Assembly (NCBI GenBank): GCA_001403755.1
Contig: CYUH01000011.1
Span: 1 to 64,000, forward strand
DNA: 64,000 nt
From: Chryseobacterium senegalense
Lineage (GTDB): Bacteria; Bacteroidota; Bacteroidia; Flavobacteriales; Weeksellaceae
Reading direction: 5' to 3'
A program made the translations under genes and the position numbers. The notes beneath the pieces were generated by a model. It had not been told where the DNA came from and ran no database searches. It was given only the letters and a program-made list of their open reading frames with translations. Of this stretch, positions 51,675 through 60,855 are shown piece after piece (within the stretch, counting starts at the first letter, position 1; every line of letters starts with the position of its first letter).

Positions 51675-54185
51675 CTATCCCTCCGATTTTCTCATTCTTT
51701 TCCACAACTTAAACCCTTCAAACCAAATCACAGAAGCAAAAGCCACCAATGCAGCAAACCCAATCTCAGAAGCGGAAAGTGTGGTAACTTTGAAAAAGCG
51801 AGTCACAGGATCAATGAAAAGAATTGCCGACAAAAACAAAAGGGTAACAACACTAACCGCCAATAAAAGAATATTTCGGTTTTTAAAGGTTTCCACAACG
51901 CTGTAGTAAAAAGAGCGGTTCACATAACTTAGGAAAATGTTTGAGAATATTAATGTGGTGAATACTATTGCGCGCGTTTTTTCCTCGGAACCGCCCATTC
52001 GAACCGAGTATTGATAGGCAAATAAAACGCCCAAAGTAATCATTAAACCTTGGATAATACTGATCGAAAGTTCTTTTCCGTTAAGGAAAGTATCAGTCAT
52101 TTTTCTGGGTTTTTGTTGCATTGCGTTTTTCTCTAAAGGTTCGTTTTCATAAACGATGGAACAGGTGGGACCCATGATTAACTCTAAGAAAATTACATGT
52201 ACAGGAGTGAATATTTGAGGGTAGATCCAACCTAGAAATAAAGGAAACGAAACCGTAAGGATAATCGGAATGTGAATCGAAATAATATACTGAATGGCTT
52301 TTTTGATGTTGGCATAAATTCTTCTTCCTGCGGCAATTCCGGTGATAAGTTTTCCCAAATCATCATCGATAATCACCAGCGAAGCGGCAGCTTTGGCGAT
52401 CTCGGTGCCTTTATTTCCCATTGCTACCCCAATGTGTGCGGCTTTCAGTGCAGGTGCGTCATTCACACCATCGCCCAACATGGCTACGACTTCATCGTTT
52501 CTTTTTAAGGCGTTGATCACAGCTAATTTCGCTTCCGGAAACATGCGGGTAAACAAAGTGGTTTTTGCTGATATTTCCTGCAGTTCAAGGTCTGGTTTTG
52601 AAATCATTTCGTTGCCGTTTACCGCTTTGCCGGAATGGCTGATTCCTGCTTGTTGCGCAATCGCTTCAGTAGTATCCGAACGATCACCGGTGATGATTTT
52701 TACTTTAATTCCTGCTTCATCAATCTTCCTGAAAACTTCATTGATGTCTTTTTTGGGCGGATCATAAAAAACGGTAAAACCGAGAAACTCAAAATTGAAA
52801 TCCTGTTGTTTTTCGGGAAAATCATTCCCCATAAATTGGGCTTTTGTTACTCCCAACACGCGCCATCCATTTTTTCCGAATTCCAGTATTTTTTCTTTCA
52901 ATATTGCTTTCTGATTTTCAGGAATATCAGAAACTTGCAGAATGGCTTCCGGAGCGCCTTTTGCGGCAATAATTCTTTCTCCAGATTGGTTTTCAAAAAG
53001 ATGCGTCATCATTGGTGGTTTTCCCCCGAGTGGGTACTCATGGATCATTTGAAAATTTGTTCTTTCGTCCTTTGAATGAGTTTCATGGTAAATTCGGTGA
53101 AGGGTTTTCTCCATAGGATCGAAGGGAACTGGTTCGCTGCTCCACATTGCATATTCTATCAAGTTGGAAACTTCCGGCAGGTTAAATTCCTTTGGTTGGT
53201 AAATACGATCGGTCTTAAAATTGTACAGTGCTTGCAACTGCATCGCATTTTCGGTGATGGTTCCGGTTTTATCGGTGCAAATAACTGTGGTACTTCCAAG
53301 AGTTTCCACCACGCTGCTTCGTTTGATGATGACACCTTCCCTCATCAATTTCCAGGCTCCTAAAGCCATGAAAGTAGTGAAAGCAACCGGAATTTCTTCC
53401 GGCAAAACCGACATCGCCATGGTAAGTCCGGACAAAAGACTATCGAGGATATTTTGTGTTTTCACATAACTAAAAATGCAAACCATCAAGAAAATTATTG
53501 TTCCGAAAATCGCCATATTCTTTACAAATCGGTTGATCTGAAGATAGAGTGGGGAACGTTCTTCAGTAATAGAATGGATGGATTGCCCGATTTTGCCTAA
53601 TTGGGTTTCACGACCTATTTTTTCAACCTCAAAAACGGCTAAACCTGAAACAACCAGGGTTCCGCTGTACACTTGCGGTTCCTCGGAAGTAGAACTTTTA
53701 AAAACCGAAAAACTTTCCCCGGTTAGCGAAGATTCATTTACTGAAAAATCATTGCTATGAACGATTTTTCCGTCGGCATTTAGCATTTTTCCTTCTTCGA
53801 TCACGCATAAATCACCAACTGCCAATTCGCGAGTGGGAATCTGCATTACTTTTCCGTCTCGAATCACTGTACTCAGCGGTTCATTGAGTTTTTCTAATTC
53901 CTGCAATGCTTTTTTGCTTCGGTTGTCCTGAAAGAAAGAAATAGCAGTAACGGCAACAATGGCAGCCAACATAAAAGCTGCTTCTGCAGTATTGCCCACA
54001 ATGATGTAAATAATGGCAACGGCAATTAGCAATAGCAACATCGGTTCTTTCAGGATGTCGAGGAGCAAATGATACCATTGGTCTTTTTCCTGATGCTCGA
54101 CTTCATTGTAACCAAATTGATTTCGGGAACTTTTTAATTGGGCTTCGGTGAGCCCTTTCAGATGATTCGGAATGTTATAAGGCAT
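51675..54185 (-). CDS. P-type cation-transporting ATPase (P2/PMCA-SERCA-like)
   Basis: This 836-residue ATPase has the phosphorylation site Asp305 in CTDKTGT, the actuator loop SSLTGES, the nucleotide-binding KGAPEAIL and the hinge MLGDGVNDAPALKAAHIGVAMG. TM4 reads SVLPEEIPVAFTTFMALGAW, an unusual PEEIP in place of the PEGLP of SERCA pumps. The N-terminal cation ATPase segment (HLKGLTEAQLKSSRNQFGYNE) and C-terminal TMs fit the P2 group. Ca2+ is a possible substrate, but the altered TM4 makes this uncertain. It is monocistronic. Confidence 0.9.
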   Translation of the reverse strand: MPYNIPNHLKGLTEAQLKSSRNQFGYNEVEHQEKDQWYHLLLDILKEPMLLLLIAVAIIYIIVGNTAEAAFMLAAIVAVTAISFFQDNRSKKALQELEKLNEPLSTVIRDGKVMQIPTRELAVGDLCVIEEGKMLNADGKIVHSNDFSVNESSLTGESFSVFKSSTSEEPQVYSGTLVVSGLAVFEVEKIGRETQLGKIGQSIHSITEERSPLYLQINRFVKNMAIFGTIIFLMVCIFSYVKTQNILDSLLSGLTMAMSVLPEEIPVAFTTFMALGAWKLMREGVIIKRSSVVETLGSTTVICTDKTGTITENAMQLQALYNFKTDRIYQPKEFNLPEVSNLIEYAMWSSEPVPFDPMEKTLHRIYHETHSKDERTNFQMIHEYPLGGKPPMMTHLFENQSGERIIAAKGAPEAILQVSDIPENQKAILKEKILEFGKNGWRVLGVTKAQFMGNDFPEKQQDFNFEFLGFTVFYDPPKKDINEVFRKIDEAGIKVKIITGDRSDTTEAIAQQAGISHSGKAVNGNEMISKPDLELQEISAKTTLFTRMFPEAKLAVINALKRNDEVVAMLGDGVNDAPALKAAHIGVAMGNKGTEIAKAAASLVIIDDDLGKLITGIAAGRRIYANIKKAIQYIISIHIPIILTVSFPLFLGWIYPQIFTPVHVIFLELIMGPTCSIVYENEPLEKNAMQQKPRKMTDTFLNGKELSISIIQGLMITLGVLFAYQYSVRMGGSEEKTRAIVFTTLIFSNIFLSYVNRSFYYSVVETFKNRNILLLAVSVVTLLFLSAILFIDPVTRFFKVTTLSASEIGFAALVAFASVIWFEGFKLWKRMRKSEG

Positions 54186-54606
54186 GGTATTTCATTAAGA
54201 TTAAAGAAAAATCCACCGCAGAATGGTGATTGTAATCCTATACAAAAATACCAATAATTAAAGTCGAAAAACTGCTTTTCTTAAAAAATTTAATGGGTAA
54301 AATTGTTGTTTTTAAAATCTTTCCGAACTCTTTATTGTTTGAAGTTTCCGGTTATTTTTGCTTTTCCCATTTTCAGCGAAATTTCATTCCTTAGTCACGC
54401 AGCATACGGCTTCATTTTACTTAAACAATGGTCGAAATCTTCAGGCCACTTTTAAGATTATCATTTATCAAAATATTGACGAGGTTTTTGGTTGGGATCT
54501 TCGAAACATTCATTCAAAAATAATATTATTGGAAAGCTGGCGTAATCCCGATATGCAGATGCTCTGAAAAAAAATTATATCTTCGTACAGATTAAATTTT
54601 AACTTC
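54186..54606. other. Intergenic interval with no confident gene
   Basis: A 69-codon plus-strand frame (54358-54567, TTG start) ends with IDEVFGWDLRNIHSKIILLESW. This is more protein-like than random, but there is no start signal or known family. The divergent promoters of the ATPase and serine hydrolase genes should lie here; none matches the consensus well. Confidence 0.35.
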
Positions 54607-56157
54607 ATGAAACGCAATTTTTCCTTTCTGTTTATCTTTATCTCTATCTTTTCGTATGCCCAAATCAAAGAGAAAAAACTGGATGAACTCATTCAAAATA
54701 CTTTGAAAACTTTTGACGTACCAGGAATTTCGGTTGGTATCGTCAAAGATGGAACTTTGGTGTATGCCAAAGGATTCGGGGTAAGTTCTCTTAACTCCAA
54801 AAATAAAATGGATCAAAATACCCTAGTTGGAATCGCGTCCAACTCCAAAGGGTTTACCGCAACTGCATTGGCCATGCTAGCCGACGAAGGCAAACTGAGT
54901 TTTGACGATAAAGTCACCCAATACCTACCTGAATTTCAGATGTACGATCCTTACGTTACCCGCAATATCACCATCAAGGATTTAATTACCCATCGTTCCG
55001 GACTTGGATTAGGGCAGGGAGATTTGATGTTTTTCCCGGAAGGTGGAAGTCTCACGGTGAATGACATTATTCACAATGTTCGGTACCTAAAACCTGAACA
55101 AGATTTCCGTACTTCCCTGGATTACAACAATATCATGTTCATTGTAGCAGGTGAAATTATTCACCGTGTTTCTGGACTTTCTTGGGCGGAATTTATGGAA
55201 CAAAGAATTCTGAAGCCGGTGGGGATGAACTCCAGCTTCGGAAGTTATAACCGAGCAAAAGCAGCAAAAGTAACCAACATCATCGATGCACACGCTCCGG
55301 TGGATGGAAAAGTGGTGGCAGTACCACATGATTGGAACGAAACGGCTAACGCAGCAGGTGGAATCATCAGCAACATCACCGATATGGCGACTTGGGCGGA
55401 GTTCTTGATGAACGGTTTCACGACCAAAGACGGCAAAAAACTTGTTTCCGACAAACAAATTCAGCAATTGTGGAATCTTCAAATTTCTACGCCAGTTGCG
55501 CTTAAAAATCCTTATGATTCTAATTTCGGGGGTTATGGTTTGGGTTGGTTTCTTACTGATGTTAAGGGGCATAAGCAAGTATATCACACCGGTGGATTAA
55601 TTGGTACCGTAACTCAATTTACTCTGATTCCTGATATGAAATTGGGCATTGTGGTTCTCACGAATCAGCAGAGTGGTGCAGCTTTTAATACCATTGCCAA
55701 TACGGTGAAGGACGCTTACCTCAGTCTTCAAGATCGTAACTGGCTGAAAACCTACGGCGATAGAATGGCAAAAATTGATGCCGACTTCACCAAAGGAAAA
55801 AAAGAGATTTTTGCAAAAGCAACTGCTTTCCAAAAAGAGAAAAACCTTCAACCTAAACCGGAACAGGTTGTAGGAACTTATCGTGATGAATGGTTTGGAG
55901 AAGTGATTGTAGCGCAGGAAGGAAAAATTTACAGAATTTATTGTAAGAACTCTCCACGTATGAAAGGCGAGCTTTTACCTTACAGCAACAATACTTTTAT
56001 TGCAAAATGGGACGATAGAAGCTATGATGCTGACGCTTTTGTGATCTTTAACTATGATGAAAGCGGCAAAGCGCAATCTGCGAAAATGAAACCTATTTCC
56101 GATATCACCGATTTCAGTTTCGATTTTGATGATTTGGATTTGAGGAGAAAAGACTAG
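54607..56157 (+). CDS. Exported serine hydrolase (class C beta-lactamase-like) with DUF3471
   Basis: This 516-residue protein has a signal peptide ending IFSYAQ. The serine hydrolase domain spans about residues 25-360, with SxxK at Ser78-Lys81 (ASNSKGF), YxN at Tyr173-Asn175 (LDYNNIM) and HTG at 327-329 (YHTGGLIG). These three boxes make the active site of class C beta-lactamases, DD-peptidases and esterases. The C-terminal 110 residues are a DUF3471-type domain (GTYRDEWFGEVIVAQEGK). It acts in the periplasm, probably as a peptidase or esterase rather than a true beta-lactamase. Confidence 0.9.
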   Translation: MKRNFSFLFIFISIFSYAQIKEKKLDELIQNTLKTFDVPGISVGIVKDGTLVYAKGFGVSSLNSKNKMDQNTLVGIASNSKGFTATALAMLADEGKLSFDDKVTQYLPEFQMYDPYVTRNITIKDLITHRSGLGLGQGDLMFFPEGGSLTVNDIIHNVRYLKPEQDFRTSLDYNNIMFIVAGEIIHRVSGLSWAEFMEQRILKPVGMNSSFGSYNRAKAAKVTNIIDAHAPVDGKVVAVPHDWNETANAAGGIISNITDMATWAEFLMNGFTTKDGKKLVSDKQIQQLWNLQISTPVALKNPYDSNFGGYGLGWFLTDVKGHKQVYHTGGLIGTVTQFTLIPDMKLGIVVLTNQQSGAAFNTIANTVKDAYLSLQDRNWLKTYGDRMAKIDADFTKGKKEIFAKATAFQKEKNLQPKPEQVVGTYRDEWFGEVIVAQEGKIYRIYCKNSPRMKGELLPYSNNTFIAKWDDRSYDADAFVIFNYDESGKAQSAKMKPISDITDFSFDFDDLDLRRKD

Positions 56158-56182
56158 TGTTATTTTTCGCTTAAAAAAATAA

Positions 56183-56226
56183 GAAGCCCCGGAAATGATT
56201 TTTGAATAAAATTTTCGGGGTTTTCT
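56183..56226. terminator. Terminator between the serine hydrolase and SixA-like genes
   Basis: AGCCCCGGAAA pairs with TTTTCGGGGTT and is followed by Ts. Confidence 0.75.
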
Positions 56227-56267
56227 ATTGGGATTCGACAATGATTTTTAAAGCAGTTCCAGGTCTC

Positions 56268-56747
56268 TCACTTCAGGTTTTTAGGTTCATAGAAAAACAG
56301 CAGCTTTTTATCAGCATTTTCAAATTCGGACCATGAGTCGCAGTCAATGGAAAAACCTGCTGCGCCGCAAGTGGGAAACGAGAAGATTTGCTCGCTAATC
56401 ATATTCGCAAAATTGGAAATTCCGTTATTATGCGAAAACATTGCCACGGAATTTAAATCATCGTTAAGGTCATAAATCACCGATTCGAAGTTGTTTTCAT
56501 TAGCATTATAGAGTTTTCTATCAGTTTTGATTTCAATGTGATACGTTTCGTTGAAAATTTCACAAGTGTGTAAAGCGCGCAAAGCCGGACTGGATACGAA
56601 CTGATCGATTTGGATTTTGTTTTGCATTAAGAAAGCAGCCATTTTATGGGCGTTTTCAATGCCTCTTTCGGCTAATGGACGATCAAAATCATCGGTATCT
56701 TCGGGCCAATCGCTTTTGGCGTGGCGCACCAGTATAAGTGTTTTCAT
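56268..56747 (-). CDS. SixA-like phosphohistidine phosphatase
   Basis: This 159-residue protein belongs to the histidine phosphatase superfamily. The catalytic RHA motif is in LILVRHAKSDWP (His9), followed by DFDRPLAERGIENA, and a second catalytic His is in VAMFSHNNGISNF. E. coli SixA dephosphorylates His-containing phosphocarriers of the phosphotransfer system; the substrate in Flavobacteriia, which mostly lack a PTS, is unknown. It is convergent with the serine hydrolase gene. Confidence 0.9.
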   Translation of the reverse strand: MKTLILVRHAKSDWPEDTDDFDRPLAERGIENAHKMAAFLMQNKIQIDQFVSSPALRALHTCEIFNETYHIEIKTDRKLYNANENNFESVIYDLNDDLNSVAMFSHNNGISNFANMISEQIFSFPTCGAAGFSIDCDSWSEFENADKKLLFFYEPKNLK

Positions 56748-56940
56748 ACGTATCGAATTTTTGGAAAATTAAAATTAATCAAAAATTTAACAACTTAATC
56801 ATTTATCTTCTTTAAGATGATAAGTTTTACATATTTTATCTCTTTTTTTTATGAAAATAAAAAAATAAATAATCAATTTTATTGGTTTTTTAATGATTAA
56901 AGTGTGCCTTTTTAACCGTTGAGGTTTAGTTTTTTTTAAT

Positions 56941-56972
56941 TTTGTGCGCAAAGACAAATATTTGTAAATTTG
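56941..56972 (+). promoter_or_regulatory. ruvX promoter
   Basis: TTTG (56941-56944), a 20-nt spacer and TAAATTTG (56965-56972) match the consensus. The ruvX ATG at 56979 lies 6 nt after the -7 element, so the transcript is probably leaderless. Confidence 0.7.
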
Positions 56973-56978
56973 CAGACT

Positions 56979-57395
56979 ATGGGGCAAATAATGGCGGTTG
57001 ATTACGGAAAAAAACGATGTGGAATTGCGGTAACGGATGATATGAAGATCATTGCGACCGGATTGCCAACCGTAGCTACTCAAGATATTTTCGAGTTTTG
57101 TACTGCTTATTTTGCTGAAAACAAAGTGGAAGAAGTAGTGGTTGGCTTACCGACCGACTTGAAAGGAAACCTCTCGGAAGTAGAGCAGGATATCCTGGAG
57201 TTTATCGGGAAGTTCCAAATCCAATTCCCGGAGATTGCGGTGCACCGTTTTGATGAAAGGTTTACCTCCAAAATGGCTTCATTTTTTATCTCGCAAAGTG
57301 GAAAAAACAAAAAGAAAAGAGAAGAAAAAGGGTTGATTGATAAAGTAAGCGCTACCCTTATTTTGCAGAATTATTTAGAACAGAAACAAAAATGA
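56979..57395 (+). CDS. ruvX: Putative pre-16S rRNA nuclease / Holliday junction resolvase YqgF
   Basis: This 138-residue RNase H-like nuclease from the ATG at 56979 begins GQIMAVDYGKKRCGIAVTD with the first catalytic Asp. A second ATG at 56991 is possible, but the GQI start is family-like. The other metal ligands lie in VVGLPTDLKG and the C-terminal FDERFTSKMA segment. YqgF processes the 5' end of 16S rRNA in E. coli, and the Holliday junction activity is only inferred by homology. It overlaps the def start codon by 4 nt (ATGA). Confidence 0.93.
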   Translation: MGQIMAVDYGKKRCGIAVTDDMKIIATGLPTVATQDIFEFCTAYFAENKVEEVVVGLPTDLKGNLSEVEQDILEFIGKFQIQFPEIAVHRFDERFTSKMASFFISQSGKNKKKREEKGLIDKVSATLILQNYLEQKQK

Positions 57396-57964
57396 TTTTA
57401 CCAATACGTGCATTCGGCGACGCAGTTTTAAGAAAAACCTGTCACAATATCGATCAAGATTATCCTGATCTTCAGGAACTCATTCAGAACATGTATGAAA
57501 CAATGGAATCAGCGCATGGGATTGGTTTGGCAGCGCCGCAAGTTGGATTGGATATCCGGCTTTTTGTGGTGGATCTTTCGCCTCTGGCAGAAGATGAAGA
57601 TTATGCCGATATTGCCGAGGAATTGAAAAATTTCAAGAAAGTTTTCGTTAATGCTACAATTCTGGAGGAATCTGGTGAAGAATGGAAATTCAATGAAGGT
57701 TGCCTTTCCATACCCGATGTTCGCGAAGATGTAAAAAGAAAAGAAACCATCGTTATTGAATACTACGATGAAAATTTCGTGAAACATACTGATACATTCT
57801 CCGATATGAGAGCCCGTGTAATTCAGCACGAGTATGACCACATCGAGGGAATTCTTTTCACCGATCACCTAAGTTCCTTAAAGAAAAAGCTCGTAAAAGG
57901 GAAATTGGTGAAAATCTCTCATGGTGATGTAGCCGTAAATTATAAAATGAGATTTCCAAAATAA
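57392..57964 (+). CDS. def: Peptide deformylase
   Basis: This 190-residue metalloenzyme removes the formyl group from nascent proteins. The three signatures are present: motif 1 GIGLAAPQVG, motif 2 EGCLSIP (Cys ligand) and motif 3 QHEYDHIEGI (HExxH-type ligands). An acidic insertion (LAEDEDYADIAEEL) between motifs 1 and 2 is typical of Bacteroidota Def. It is coupled to ruvX by a 4-nt overlap. Confidence 0.96.
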   Translation: MILPIRAFGDAVLRKTCHNIDQDYPDLQELIQNMYETMESAHGIGLAAPQVGLDIRLFVVDLSPLAEDEDYADIAEELKNFKKVFVNATILEESGEEWKFNEGCLSIPDVREDVKRKETIVIEYYDENFVKHTDTFSDMRARVIQHEYDHIEGILFTDHLSSLKKKLVKGKLVKISHGDVAVNYKMRFPK

Positions 57965-57974
57965 GTAAAATGAA

Positions 57975-58008
57975 CAGCGGAATTTTAATCGAACGATGAT
58001 CCGCTTTA
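57975..58008 (+). terminator. Possible terminator after def
   Basis: AGCGGA (57976-57981) and TCCGCT (58000-58005) pair with an 18-nt loop and a weak T/A run. Confidence 0.4.
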
Positions 58009-58042
58009 AATATCATAAAAATTCAAACAAAAAAATAAGAAA

Positions 58043-58606
58043 ATGCAGTTAGAAAAAATAATTTCAATCTCCGGAAAACCAGGGCTTTACAAATTAGTTT
58101 CGCAATTGAAAAGTGGTTTTATCATTGAAGATGTTATGACCAAGAAGAAAGTAAGTATTGGCAATACCTCACAGGTTAGTTTGCTAGATAACATCGCGAT
58201 GTTCACTTTCGATAAAGAGGTTCCTTTGTTTGAAGTCTTTGAAAACATTGCTAAAAACAACGATTATAAAGAAACCATTTCTCATAAATCCTCTGATGCT
58301 GAGCTTAGAGCTTTCATGCTGGAATCTCTTCCGGATTATGACGTGGATAGAGTGTATGTTTCCGATATTAAGAAATTGGCGCAATGGTACAATATCTTGA
58401 GCAAAGCAGGATACATCACTCCTGAAAGTTTTGCAAAAGCGGAAGAAACTACAGCGGAAGTTGCAGAAGAAAAACCTGCAAACACTGATAAGAAAGAAAC
58501 CAAAAAACCAGCTCCGAAAGCTGAAAAACCTGCTGCTCCTAAAGCAAAAGCAGCTACTTCAACTGCAAAAGCAGCTCCGAAAAGTACCCACAGAAAAATG
58601 GGATAA
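58043..58606 (+). CDS. DUF5606 domain protein
   Basis: This 187-residue cytoplasmic protein has an N-terminal conserved domain (about residues 1-130) starting QLEKIISISGKPGLYKLV, with KVSIGNTSQVSLLDNIAMF and RVYVSDIKKLAQWYNIL, the DUF5606 family of Bacteroidota. The C-terminal 55 residues are a low-complexity Lys/Ala/Pro tail (KKPAPKAEKPAAPKAKAA), like tails of ribosome- or nucleic-acid-associated proteins. Function is unknown. It follows ruvX-def and precedes mazG. Confidence 0.88.
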   Translation: MQLEKIISISGKPGLYKLVSQLKSGFIIEDVMTKKKVSIGNTSQVSLLDNIAMFTFDKEVPLFEVFENIAKNNDYKETISHKSSDAELRAFMLESLPDYDVDRVYVSDIKKLAQWYNILSKAGYITPESFAKAEETTAEVAEEKPANTDKKETKKPAPKAEKPAAPKAKAATSTAKAAPKSTHRKMG

Positions 58607-58627
58607 TCTCTTTTTCGATGATCGTTT

Positions 58628-58665
58628 AGCTTTGTCAAAGTTGGTAACTTTGACAAAGTTTTTGT
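58628..58665 (+). terminator. Terminator after the DUF5606 gene
   Basis: CTTTGTCAAAGTT and AACTTTGACAAAG form a 13-bp stem with a GGT-containing loop, followed by TTTTTG. Confidence 0.85.
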
Positions 58666-58730
58666 TTTCAGGAACTTCGTTTCCAGAACTCAAGTACCTT
58701 TAATTTAATCCCAATTTAATCCTTTTTCCA

Positions 58731-59498
58731 ATGAATACCAAAGAACAGAAGCTCGAAGCTTTTTCCAAATTGTTAGATATTATGGATGATCTTCGGGAGA
58801 AATGTCCGTGGGACAAAAAGCAAGATTTACAATCCCTGAGACCGCTGACTTTAGAGGAAGTTTACGAACTTTCGGACGCTTTGTTGAAAGAGGATTTAAC
58901 CGAAATTAAAAAAGAACTCGGCGATGTGTTTCTGCATTTGGTTTTTTATGCCAAAATTGGTTCCGAAAAAGGCAGTTTCGATATTGCGGATGTCATCAAT
59001 TCTTTAAACGAAAAACTCATTTTCCGTCATCCCCATATTTACGGAGATGTTGAGGTAAAAGATGAAGAAGAAGTAAAACAAAACTGGGAAAAACTCAAGC
59101 TGAAAGAAGGCAACAAATCGGTGCTTTCCGGTGTTACCAAAGGAACTCCGAGTATCGTAAAAGCTTTTAGAATTCAAGAAAAAGTAAAAGGAATTGGATT
59201 CGAATTTGCGGATGCGGAAGATGCGTGGAAAAAAGTAGATGAAGAACTCGCGGAGTTCCACGCAGAAACAGATTTAGAAAAAAAAGAAATGGAATTGGGC
59301 GATGTTTTCTTTTCGCTAATCAATTACGCCAGAATAGTAGGAATCAACCCAGATTCTGCTTTGGAAAAAACGAATACTAAATTTATCCACCGATTTCAGA
59401 AGATGGAACATTTAGCGGATCAAAAAAATTTAAAATTAGAAAATTTATCACTTGAGGAAATGGATCTTCTATGGGAAGAGGCCAAATTACTGAAATAA
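58731..59498 (+). CDS. mazG: Nucleoside triphosphate pyrophosphohydrolase
   Basis: This 255-residue protein has two tandem MazG helical domains. Domain 1 starts CPWDKKQDLQSLRPLTLEEVYEL with the ExxE and KELGDVFLHLVFYAK (ExxD-type) metal sites; domain 2 has EELAEFH and KKEMELGDVFFSLINYAR. It hydrolyses nucleoside triphosphates to monophosphates plus pyrophosphate and cleans damaged nucleotides or lowers ppGpp under stress. Length matches E. coli MazG. A FUSC gene begins 7 nt after the stop. Confidence 0.94.
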   Translation: MNTKEQKLEAFSKLLDIMDDLREKCPWDKKQDLQSLRPLTLEEVYELSDALLKEDLTEIKKELGDVFLHLVFYAKIGSEKGSFDIADVINSLNEKLIFRHPHIYGDVEVKDEEEVKQNWEKLKLKEGNKSVLSGVTKGTPSIVKAFRIQEKVKGIGFEFADAEDAWKKVDEELAEFHAETDLEKKEMELGDVFFSLINYARIVGINPDSALEKTNTKFIHRFQKMEHLADQKNLKLENLSLEEMDLLWEEAKLLK

Positions 59499-59505
59499 TG
59501 GATGC

Positions 59506-60579
59506 ATGAAATTTAATCACCGGCTCAACAATCATGTTCATGCCTTTTTGGAATTAAAGAAAACCGAAAGACTTTGGCATCTTCCTCTTTTGGCAGGGCT
59601 TTGCGTGGGATTATGTCTTTGGGTAGGATGGTATTTCGAACGGCCGGCTTATGGAAATTTATCGAGTATTGGCGCATTGGTAATTCTCTATTTTACTCAG
59701 GCCTCGATTTCTAAAAGAATGATTCATCTGTGCGTATGTGCATTTGGATTCAGCATAGCGTTTGGGTTGGGATATGTCTTCAGTTTTAACCCGCTATTCA
59801 GTGCAGTCGCTTTAGGTTTCATTGCATTTTTGGTGCATCTGATTACCTCTTGGTTCGATGTTCCGCCACCACGGAATTTCTTTTTCATCATGGTTGCTGC
59901 GGTAGGATCATCCATTCCTTTTCACGCAGAATCCATCCCGCTGAATATAGGTTTGGTTTCGATGGGAGCGATGCTGTCGGTTTTGTTGGCATTTTTCTAT
60001 TCTGTTTTTGTAGCTAAAAAAGTAATGGAAACCAAACGAAAAACTCGGTTAAGGAAGAAAAGATACACCGAATTGGTCGCAAGTTTAATCATTGGATTTG
60101 CGATGTTTTTAGGATTGATGATCGGGCATTGGTTGGAAATGAAAAGCGCCTATTGGATTCCTGTTTCCGCACTGGCAATCCTTCAAGGGAAAAATCTTTT
60201 CCATGCATGGCAAAGAAATCTGCACCGAATTATAGGAACCCTGCTAGGAGTTGGAATTACATGGTTGCTGCTTTCTGCGAAACCGTCAGGTTTGGAACTG
60301 GTTTTCCTTATCGCCGGGTTGCAATTCATTGTGGAAGTCTTGGTCGTTCGAAATTATGGTTTGGCAGTGATTTTCATTACACCTTTAACGATTTTTTTAG
60401 CAGAAAATGCATCAGGTTTATTTACCGATGTGAACGAGTTGATGGAAGCCCGAATTTTAGATACCGTTATCGGAAGTTTAATTGGCGTTTTAGTAGGATG
60501 GATATTGCATCACAAAATTTTCATTACCAAACTTGAAAAACAACTTCGCAGCGCACAAATTCAATGGCGTAGAAAATAA
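59506..60579 (+). CDS. FUSC family membrane protein
   Basis: This 357-residue protein has two blocks of TM helices (about residues 25-170 and 190-335), the FUSC (fusaric acid resistance-like) half-repeats. Typical segments are GLMIGHWLEMKSAYWIPVSALAILQGKNL and HAWQRNLHRIIGTLLGVGITWLLL with the conserved RxxGTxxG motif. Family members are efflux components or aromatic acid exporters; the substrate is unknown. The 7-nt gap to mazG indicates cotranscription. Confidence 0.85.
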   Translation: MKFNHRLNNHVHAFLELKKTERLWHLPLLAGLCVGLCLWVGWYFERPAYGNLSSIGALVILYFTQASISKRMIHLCVCAFGFSIAFGLGYVFSFNPLFSAVALGFIAFLVHLITSWFDVPPPRNFFFIMVAAVGSSIPFHAESIPLNIGLVSMGAMLSVLLAFFYSVFVAKKVMETKRKTRLRKKRYTELVASLIIGFAMFLGLMIGHWLEMKSAYWIPVSALAILQGKNLFHAWQRNLHRIIGTLLGVGITWLLLSAKPSGLELVFLIAGLQFIVEVLVVRNYGLAVIFITPLTIFLAENASGLFTDVNELMEARILDTVIGSLIGVLVGWILHHKIFITKLEKQLRSAQIQWRRK

Positions 60580-60581
60580 TA

Positions 60582-60614
60582 AATTCCGTTTCAGCATTGA
60601 GGCGGATTTTTTTT
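60582..60614 (+). terminator. Terminator after the FUSC gene
   Basis: ATTCCG-type stem pairs with CGGAT around a 15-nt loop and is followed by eight Ts. Confidence 0.55.
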
Positions 60615-60684
60615 GAAAAAAACAGTCTTAAAAATTTCAAAATATTTTTTAAAAACTAGGAGTATTTTCAATTCGGATTTTACG

Positions 60685-60692
60685 TATATTTG
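60685..60692 (+). promoter_or_regulatory. -7 element upstream of the sensor kinase
   Basis: TATATTTG matches the consensus but lies about 165 nt before the chosen start codon, leaving an unusually long leader. No -33 element is clear. Confidence 0.4.
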
Positions 60693-60855
60693 ATTCTATT
60701 CTAACTGGTTATGCAGCAATCATCAATTTATTTTTAAATTTTAGAGCATAACTATTTTGCCAGAAAATTAAAAAACACAATTATAGCTTCTTCGATTTTA
60801 GCCTGATGCAGTCGCGCTCATAAAACCTCGGAGAATTGAACTTAATAACACCAAT

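Noticed and set aside
51562..51906. Plus-strand frame starting in the 15-bp repeat
   Set aside because: The start is repeat-encoded (VQLQPVQLQP) and the remainder is antisense to the ATPase C-terminus.
54358..54567. 69-codon frame in the ATPase/serine hydrolase gap
   Set aside because: A protein-like end but a TTG start without signals and no family; mentioned only in the interval note.
54607..56157. Calling the serine hydrolase a beta-lactamase resistance gene
   Set aside because: The SxxK, YxN and HTG boxes are shared by peptidases and esterases, and the DUF3471 domain points away from a dedicated beta-lactamase.
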